Source: Desmodus rotundus
Taxonomy: Eukaryota > Chordata > Mammalia > Chiroptera > Phyllostomidae
Direction of reading: 5' to 3'
DNA: 64,000 bases
Assembly: GCF_022682495.2 (NCBI RefSeq)
Contig: NC_071399.1
Coordinates: 11,203,342 to 11,267,341, forward strand
Part shown: piece by piece, positions 57,000 to 64,000 of the stretch
Layout of the letters: each line of letters begins with the position of its first letter
Numbering within the stretch: the first letter of the stretch is position 1
Notes under the pieces: generated by a model
Databases searched by the model: none
What the model saw: the letters and a program-made list of their open reading frames with translations, nothing else
Told to the model about the DNA's origin: nothing
Made by a program: the position numbers and the translations under genes

Positions 57000-57181
57000 G
57001 AGAGCATTGAGAACTTGGGATGCCAGTCCAGATAGTTTTGAATTTGCTATTAGAGAAGTGTAGGGCTCAGAGCGTGGAGGAGGCTTGATGAGAGCATCCA
57101 CGGGCAGAGGATCTGTTGGGTGACCCGCCAGGGCAGAGCTGGGATTGACTCTGCTGGGGTGATTGATGATTGCAGAGCTGC
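57000..57181 (-). other. acceptor-only exon candidate
   Basis: On the minus strand a near-perfect acceptor, '(ct)n-ttgcag/GC', at 57181-57182 opens a frame that runs about 65 codons to a stop near 56982 (with 'INHPSRVNPSSALAGHP' early). No GT donor of quality follows and no poly(A) signal is obvious, so a terminal exon is the only reading. The pyrimidine tract is a simple (CT)n run, which lowers the weight of the site. Confidence 0.2.
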
Positions 57182-58054
57182 CTGCAAGAGAGAGAGAGAT
57201 GGGTAACGTGACACCCAACCCCTCTCCGGGGAACATAAAATGAGACTATGATGTTTATTTGCACACCTGGTTTGTGCTGTAATCAGTTCCTATTTATCTT
57301 CTCCTCTAGGACCTCTTTGGCAAGGTCTGCACGTTATGAATAAAGCAATCAGAACATACAGTTAGCCACTTGGGCTCATCACAGCTTATGAACATGTCCA
57401 TGGGCAGAGTGGGCTCTTTTCACCGCCATCGCAGAATAGAAACTGACCAAACTCTTTTTAAGGACATAGTAGAAAAGGCCACGCTGTAACCTGCCAACTC
57501 AGTGCCAGGGAAATCTCTTAAGTGGAATTTTATGTGAAGACAGAATGTCTATTGAGGGCTTCAAAAGCATGACAGAGGGGAGAAATTCTGAACTCTAAAT
57601 AATGGCTAATAATCCCACGAGCCCCCCTGATGTTCAATATGGTCACTGCGCTTTAGTCTCTGAAAATGTTGTGCTTGTTCTGTCGTTAATGTTTTCAATT
57701 CTGGCGGTTGTTTTTTTGTTGCCTTTAATTATGTGTAAGTAAAATCATTTGCATGATTCAAAGGCCAAAACCATTACTTAAAACATATTCAGAGAAGTCC
57801 TGATTTCATTCCAAACTCATCTACTCTGTTCCTACCCATCATTTTCATTCATTTTTTGTTTATCATACCCAGGTATATGTCTAGTTTTTTTACACAATGT
57901 ATACAATGTCCTTCACCCCCCTTTTCAATCACTTACAAATATGTTCCGGCAATCAAAACTGCTACAATAGAAATCTTTTTCATTCCCTGAGTGTGTATGT
58001 GTGTGGGTACATGGGCCTTTGGTGATGTGCCCTACATGGCTGGACATTAATTTT
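57182..58054. other. unassigned; possible old L1 3' text at 57740-57990
   Basis: 'tcagagaagtcctgatttca' and neighbouring C/T-rich text to 57990 remind me of a minus-oriented old L1M 3' UTR, but only weakly. The rest is unrecognised. Confidence 0.35.
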
Positions 58055-58126
58055 TTTAATTAAACATTTATTTATGTATTTATTTTTATTGTTGTCCAAT
58101 TACAGTTGTCTGCATTTTCTCCCCAT
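58055..58126 (-). mobile_element. 72-bp L1 3'-tail insertion, minus
   Basis: Consists of an A/T-rich tail ('taattaaacatttatttatg', reverse of the A-rich end) and 'tattgttgtccaattacag', 'ttgtctgcattttctcccca', the antisense of the last ~45 nt of the L1 family at 31095-31140. A perfect 13-bp duplication 'ggacattaatttt' flanks it (58042-58054 and 58127-58139). Confidence 0.88.
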
Positions 58127-58139
58127 GGACATTAATTTT

Positions 58140-60099
58140 ATTTCCCAGTCTCTTATAGTCACAAAAAATGTCACACTAAAAAAACTTGCACAGGTGTTTT
58201 TTTTTTTCATATTTTAGAAATAGCTCTTTAGTGAGCACAATTTGCAGAACAACTTTTAAAGTACCAATAACAGGCATTAGTGAGTCGGCTCATTTGCCAG
58301 CCGGGGAGAGAGCTGAATCTTCCTTTGTGCTCTCCGAAGGAAAAGCCTGTGAGGTGAACCTTCCATGTACTCAGAACGGGAAATACTAAGTTGTTTCCCC
58401 CCTGAAACTGCATATCATACGGTTGCATATCCTGTGTAAGAGCCGTATTGTTCCAAAATAAGGGGATAAATGCTTCTTTCATTTTCTATAAATAAAATAA
58501 GTTTGATTCTCTTCTAAATTGATTGCCAATCTCCTAAGATTTGACATTGAGTACACCACCCACTGCATTAACCAAGAAATATAAAAAAACATAATGATTT
58601 GTTTCTTTTCATGAAACAGTGGGATTTTATTCTAGATCTTCTGATAAATTTGGTATTTTATTTTGTCATTGTAATTCAATTTATGTAGCTTTTGTGTCCA
58701 TTCCTTGAAGGCACTTTTATCATCCATGAACCTCCGAAACAAACAGGAAAAATATTTCAATAATCATTTTTCCCCAGAGGGATACTTGTGCTACTCCACT
58801 ACAGATAACCGTTCAGAGCTGGCATTTTCTGTGCCGTTGAACTGCCAGAAAGCAAGTTTCTACTGCTTCTTACCACCACATTTTGTTGCTCACAAAAGAA
58901 ATAAAAATCAGCTCAAACCATTTATTGCTATCACTGATATTGATTATCCAATTAGGGAGACAACAAAGTATCAAGGGAGTTTTTTCATATTATGCCATGC
59001 TAGAAAATAAGTGATGTTAATTACATCGTTGTGAACGAGGGACCGTTGTGTTCTAGGTTGCGTTTAGAACACTAGTACTTGGGTGTTGAATCATTTCTAT
59101 TTTTAATATGCAGCTTCATTCTCATTATTTTTATACCTTTTTTCTGAAGAGATCCAGGACTCTATAAAAGAGTTCCTTTACAACCATCATTAACTTTTTA
59201 ATGGTGAAACCATACTAAGAGTACTAAGTGCCCCATACTAAGAGTTGTAACTGCATTTAATTGTCATCAATTCTCTAACTTATAAATAAGGTACATTCTA
59301 ATGATGCTTTAGTTTAGAGATGAACCCAACGTATTAAGATTATAATGTAACTAAACTTTTGTGTTTCAGTCTGGAACTAAAACATATGAGGGGAAAATGT
59401 TTAACTAGACATGCTATTGCTTTCCAGGTTAATTATTTGTAATAAGTAATAGGCACACATTATTGGGAATAGGTAAAAATGGAGGAGAGGGAGAAGAAAA
59501 GTCGTGTGGGTGAGGCAAACATGGTATTTCCAAGGATTCTGTGTTACGGGTGTATTTCCCAAGGGTCTGGGCAGGACATCGATAACAACAAAACACCCAG
59601 ATTTAGCTTGGCACAGTCACAGTCACGTCCTTTCGATATCTCTGTTCCCCCACCCCCCGCCAGGTGTTCTGATGCTCCACTCAGCCCAGATCTCAGACAC
59701 GAGAACGCGCCTTCCTCCTCCTTCCACCACTTAAAACAATACACGAGAGACGACTGCGCCCTTTGCGGTTTACATCTGAACTGTCTAGTTTCCTAAACCT
59801 CATCTGTACTCATGATTCCGATCTTCCACAGAGCTACAAATAAATATTTTCTGTAAAAATTTATATCCAGAACCATTCCTCCACCCCTTTTCAAGAAACC
59901 TTTTCAAGATTTTTCCCACTTTGGTTTTTCTTTATCTTTCTGCTCCCAGACCTAGCACACAGTTTATATCACAGAATAGTGAAGTCGCTGTACACAAATC
60001 TCTGCGCTTGGCCTACACCAGGCACGACTGTGCCTTCTTGTTTTGATTTTATTTCCTTCTGCTTAAAATCCCTCTTCTACTTCTCCGTCTCTCCCCCTG
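58140..60099. other. unassigned sequence; GC-richer patch at 59470-59770
   Basis: No named repeat. The 101-codon plus frame at 58705-59010 has an acceptor-like 'catttttccccag' at 58785 inside it but no donor. The patch 59470-59770 has frames on both strands (66-105 codons) and several CpGs; I see no splice pair. A short direct repeat 'ccatactaagagt' occurs at about 59210 and 59232. Confidence 0.4.
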
Positions 60100-60425
60100 G
60101 TCTCTAGGCACGGCCATGAGATTAGTCTCAGTCAGCATCACTAATAATGAGGGGCGTCCTGTCTGGATTTGGGCGTTTAAGAAGTGGCTGTGTCTTCCCC
60201 CCACTCGCTTATCTGCTGGGTAGATGCAGAGACTGTGGAGGCCCTAGGACGTTCCAAAGCTTCAAGGAAGGAAGGAACCCAGGTTCCAGAAGTACTGTGA
60301 GTATGCTAACTGCCCAAGGTGTGAACACCCACATTGGACTAGGACCTGGGCAATGGAAAGCGTCAATTAGTAAACCATTGGCATTTTGGAATTGATTTGC
60401 TGTAACAATATCAAACCCTCAATAC
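60100..60425 (+). mobile_element. MLT1-type LTR (ERVL-MaLR), solitary
   Basis: 'tttaagaagtggctgtgtct', 'gggtagatgcagagactgtg', 'acacccacattggactagga' and the end 'ttgctgtaacaatatcaaac' and 'caatacag' follow the MLT1 LTR order. This is an old non-coding retroviral-like LTR without internal sequence. The 82-codon frame across it is accidental. Confidence 0.7.
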
Positions 60426-62929
60426 AGATCTTAAGAAAAGAGGATAATCCCACAAAAAAAACTGGGCAACTTGTCTATAATATTATATTTTGTTTCTGTT
60501 AATTCAAGAGAAAGTATTTGCTAAGCACCAATTTTCACTAGAATTCTATGCCAAATTCTCTATGAATGTGACCATGATCGAGGCATGCCATTTGTTCTTA
60601 AGAAGCTTAAAATTTAATATTATCGTAGTTCTCACTAAGCTATAAAGAGATCTTTGTTGTTAACGTATTGCCTTCAATAACATGCTGTGTGTATAAAAGA
60701 GCAAATATGGGTGAGGTTTCTAACTCTGTATTTTATGCAAATTAAAAAATCCCTGTCAAATGTTCTTCACAAAATATTTCTACAAATTTTTAAGACCTTG
60801 CTATCTGCAATATACTGCACAAGTCACCATAGAAACTTCAGAAAGAACATAGTCCCTGCATTAAATGAGTTTAAAAGATATAATGATAAGCTGAGAAATT
60901 TTTCTCCCCTTTTGAAAGAATGTCTTGGTTACATAAAAAGGAAGCTTGTTTTTCTCAATATCAAATAGTAATAAACTAATAGGGAAATCAATTAGATAAC
61001 AAAGTAAAAGGAAGATAATTAAAACTCTATACCAAGATCTTAATTAAGTTTTTTTAATGAGAAAACGATTGTTAGCAACTAAAATAATTCGTCGGTTAAG
61101 AGGCAAAAACAGGAGCTAAAAATTAAAAATTCAATTTAAAAAATAAACATTCTCAGAGCCACTGTTCTGAAGTAATAGGGTATCAAAATGAAATTCACAA
61201 GACTCTATTTGGAATTTTAATTATATTTATGGTATTTTGGGCCAATAGTTTTACTAAAGTATTTATATGATGTTATGTAAGAGCAAGAACCTCTGGTTTT
61301 CATGTAGGAGCCCTGTATCTTTACACAGGAATTGGGCTGGAGTTAATTAAAATACTCAAGTCTGTTGTAGAACAAGTACATGTGCAACCCCTTAAAGAAC
61401 CCCATACTGTAATGCAGAAGACAATTACCACTCAAATTTTTCCACTACATTTTCCACCTTAATTTGCTTAATGCACTGTTTAACTCAAACACTCAAGGAA
61501 AGCACACTGAGAAAAAACAGTTTTATGATGCACTAAAATGAAACAGATATTTCATCCAGAATGTCTCTTCCTCAGTACGTGTTCAAGTTTCCACTTGCTC
61601 TGCAATTAAGATTTATTATTCATCTAAAGGATATTTAAAAATAACTGGGCTTAATTTTGAGTTGTTACGTGAAAATCTAAGAGCGTTTGAAACAGTGATG
61701 TCTCCTCGCATAAGACCATATTCCAGCTTTGGCTGCAGACAAACTTTGTCACACTCATACACCATCCGGAACCCCCAACACTGGCGTTCTCAGTGCCGCC
61801 AGCGGATAGACGATGGCCTTCTTCAGCATGAGAAGTCGCATTACGAGGTGACACCGCATGTTATATCCATATAAATTTCATCAAAGCAACACAAGGCCAT
61901 TTTTCTTTGTGAATGGGTTACCATGTTCATATGTATGTGTTCTTCTTCTGGTTTTGTTCTGTTTACTCCAAGTTCTTCTAACGAATGGCCTCAAATCCCT
62001 CCTGCATTTATATAGAGATTGCTATTTATTGAACCATGTAAACATAAAACTATTTAAACATACGTAAGATAAATATGCATACATACATATATACAAAAAG
62101 AGTAACTCTGGAAATAATTATTTTTTCACTTTTTTATCAATAGTTTTAAAACTATATAAAAATAAAGATATCATTTTGAGTATTTATAGCAAAGACAGCT
62201 GGTCAAGAAACTATGATTAGAAAAGAATTAACAATTAAAGACTTTATTACTCTTGTAAATATTAATATTTTTCAAAATTATGTTGTAATCAATATTTCTA
62301 AAATATAGCATTTACTATTAAATATTATTAAAAATAATCTTTTAAATAATTTTATAAATTTTTCATGTGCGTGAATACATATTAATCTTTCTTTTGACAT
62401 TGCAAAATCAAAAATTATAACCAAAGTAGTTCCTTCACCTGGTGATAAGATATTCCAGGAAACGACACTAGAAAGAAACAGGTACTCTAATTTACTCTAT
62501 CAATTCATCAATTGTTTGTTGAGCTCATTCATGTAGTAATACATGTAATCATTTGGTATTTCTTATATTCAAATTTGCATTACCGAATGTTAGTGTATTC
62601 AGGCAGCATACTGTTCTTCCTTTCTAAGCTACAATGATGGAATTCAAAGAAAATAATACTGTTTATATTGTTTTGTTCTCAGAATATCTTCTTAATTATA
62701 AATTCTCTGTGTTGTGGGTTGGTCTTACACCTGTATGATACCTGAACCACCCAGGTATTACAGAACCATCACACGATAAAAATAGAGACAACATTCTGCT
62801 TTAAAAAAACTGGTCTCCAAATTGTTTCTTTCTAGTCTACCACTCTGCGCCTTATGTTGTTTATTACGCACCTTCCCATCTTGATTTGATGATGGTGTCT
62901 CTATCAGAGACTGATAGCTGTTCAACAAA
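60426..62929. other. unassigned, very AT-rich sequence
   Basis: About 2.5 kb of mostly A/T-rich DNA, poorest in GC at 62090-62420. One GC-richer patch (61690-61860) gives short frames on both strands (67 and 70 codons) without splice signals. No repeat named. Confidence 0.5.
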
Positions 62930-63305
62930 ATTGATTCTCATCTTTGTGAGCACAAAATAGACCACGTTTCCCAGCCTCTCTTCTTGCAGTTAGGTGAGGC
63001 TGTAAGACCGATTTAGCCAGCAGAGTGTGAATGGAAGTGACATGGGCCACCTAAGGCTGCGGTCAGTAAGAGAGCAGCCGGCATGGGTCCTCCCCATCCA
63101 TTTCCGCATCTCTGCCGGCGGGGACAGGTATGAGCGGGACTGCAGAGATGGCGGGCCTGGGGAGCCGAATCACTAGATATGGCCAATTTCCTGCTTCCCT
63201 GAAACACCAGCCAGAGGAAATAAAAAATGGACCTTTCATTTTGTTTAAATCACTAAATTACTGTTAGTTCTCATGCTATGGAAACTTAGCTACCCTAACT
63301 AATAC
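62930..63305 (+). mobile_element. MLT1-type LTR (ERVL-MaLR), solitary
   Basis: 'tagaccacgtttcccagcct', 'cttgcagttaggtgaggctg', 'gtgaatggaagtgacatggg', 'tgtttaaatcactaaattac' and 'agctaccctaactaatacag' follow the MLT1 LTR text from near its start to its end. Different subfamily from 60100. Confidence 0.7.
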
Positions 63306-64000
63306 AGAGCACACAAGTCCAGAGCTACCAAAATCCAAATATTTGACATTTGCTTAGCAGTGAATAAACAGATGGTAAGTGAATAACTGTAAAAACCTGA
63401 TAACCCTTTTTATGCCACGACAAAGCTTTTGCTAAAACAGCTACATTGGCTGACTTAGAAAGGATCCTATTTGCTGCCAAGAGAGCTTGTACTTTTAGAA
63501 ACTTTAGTTAGAGAGGGTAAGATTAGTAGTAGTAAGTGCAAATACTGGCTACTGTTTTTAAGATATAAGGAGATATCATTGAATTCCTGCAAAATGTAAC
63601 TGTTTTTGCCAGCAGAAATGGTGAGAAATAGAGTTTGGAAATTGACTCCTTATCTGAGAAGATGAACCACTGACTTCTGTATCCCTAAAAAGGAGGAGAT
63701 AAGTCTGAAGAAAGTCTGAAGGTGGCCATTGAGTCTTAGCCAAACAGAATCACTGCCCTTTGCAGTGATTACGTAGGCCACCTTCACATCCAAGTGTGTG
63801 GTTTCTGATGTCCTCAGCGCAGCTTCTATTCACTCAAAGGGATTTGTTAGCATCAGGGAAGCAAAGGGATATAAAAAGATTGAGAGATATGTATCCTCGC
63901 AATCTTAAATTAGGTCCTCCAGAACAGAGTATGTGATTTGAGGGGGAAAGAGAGAGAGAGAAAAAAAGAAAAGAAGTCAGCAACACAGGCATTATCAAGC
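63306..64000. other. unassigned sequence
   Basis: No recognised feature; donor-like 'agatg/gtaagt' at 63371 has no partner. A purine-rich run (GA)n begins at about 63940 and the window ends shortly after. Confidence 0.45.

Noticed and set aside
1..64000. Bat-specific Helitrons (HeliBat), CRISPR arrays, endogenous viral genes, microRNA-like hairpins
   Set aside because: I looked for HeliBat ends, regularly spaced repeats and recognisable viral peptides and found none. Hairpins in AT-rich DNA were too common to single out without folding energies.

Overview
This is a 64 kb piece of mammalian nuclear DNA, most likely from a bat. The main evidence is several copies of a tRNA-headed SINE with the opening 'ccctggctggtgtggct' and a pyrimidine-rich 3' part, which is the VES family of yangochiropteran bats. 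The copies look more like the noctilionoid or molossid forms than the Myotis form, and I saw no HeliBat ends. That finer placement is tentative. The rest is AT-rich, CpG-poor DNA with old mammalian repeats (MIR, L2-type, MLT1, MER2, L1M).

I could not recognise any complete protein gene. Long open frames are scarce, and the longest (17818-18378, 32828-33238, 50536-50940) lie in L1 sequence, read antisense or as decayed ORF2. The window looks like intergenic DNA or the inside of a very long intron. Two short stretches have the form of spliced coding exons: 19045-19179 on the minus strand and 43136-43314 on the plus strand. Each has a good acceptor, a good donor and an open frame between them. 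I do not recognise either peptide, and because they lie on opposite strands they cannot be one gene. Weaker single-site candidates lie at 14902-14956, 37515-37615 and around 57181.

Layout: 0-11 kb is mostly unique sequence with MIRs and one minus-strand L1 tail (4780-5270). 11-12 kb has an L1M tail split by a VES SINE, then a minus MIR. 15.4-20.6 kb is a dense pile: an L1 ORF2 piece, an L1 tail, an older VES, a long minus L1 split by a non-L1 island that holds the 135-nt exon candidate, an L1 piece carrying a hAT-like MITE, and a VES. 22.8-23.9 kb has another VES and two L1 tails. 28.3-31.2 kb has an internally deleted minus L1 that joins 5'-UTR-like sequence to late ORF2, an L2 piece, two L1 3'-tail insertions and a long (TC)n(TG)n tract. 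31.9-33.8 kb is an old plus-strand L1. 36.3-37.1 kb is a long ancient repeat. 39.3-39.8 kb is a split MIR. 49.6-51.2 kb is an L1 with a 5' inversion of the twin-priming type. 51.8-52.3 kb is a MER2 DNA transposon. MLT1-type LTRs lie at 60.1 and 62.9 kb.

Most of what can be read here is a history of retroposition: target-site duplications, nesting order, and unusual products (5' inversion, internal deletion, inserts of under 80 bp). I found no CRISPR array, operon, viral gene or RNA gene. All repeat names come from recalled consensus features, not from a database search.
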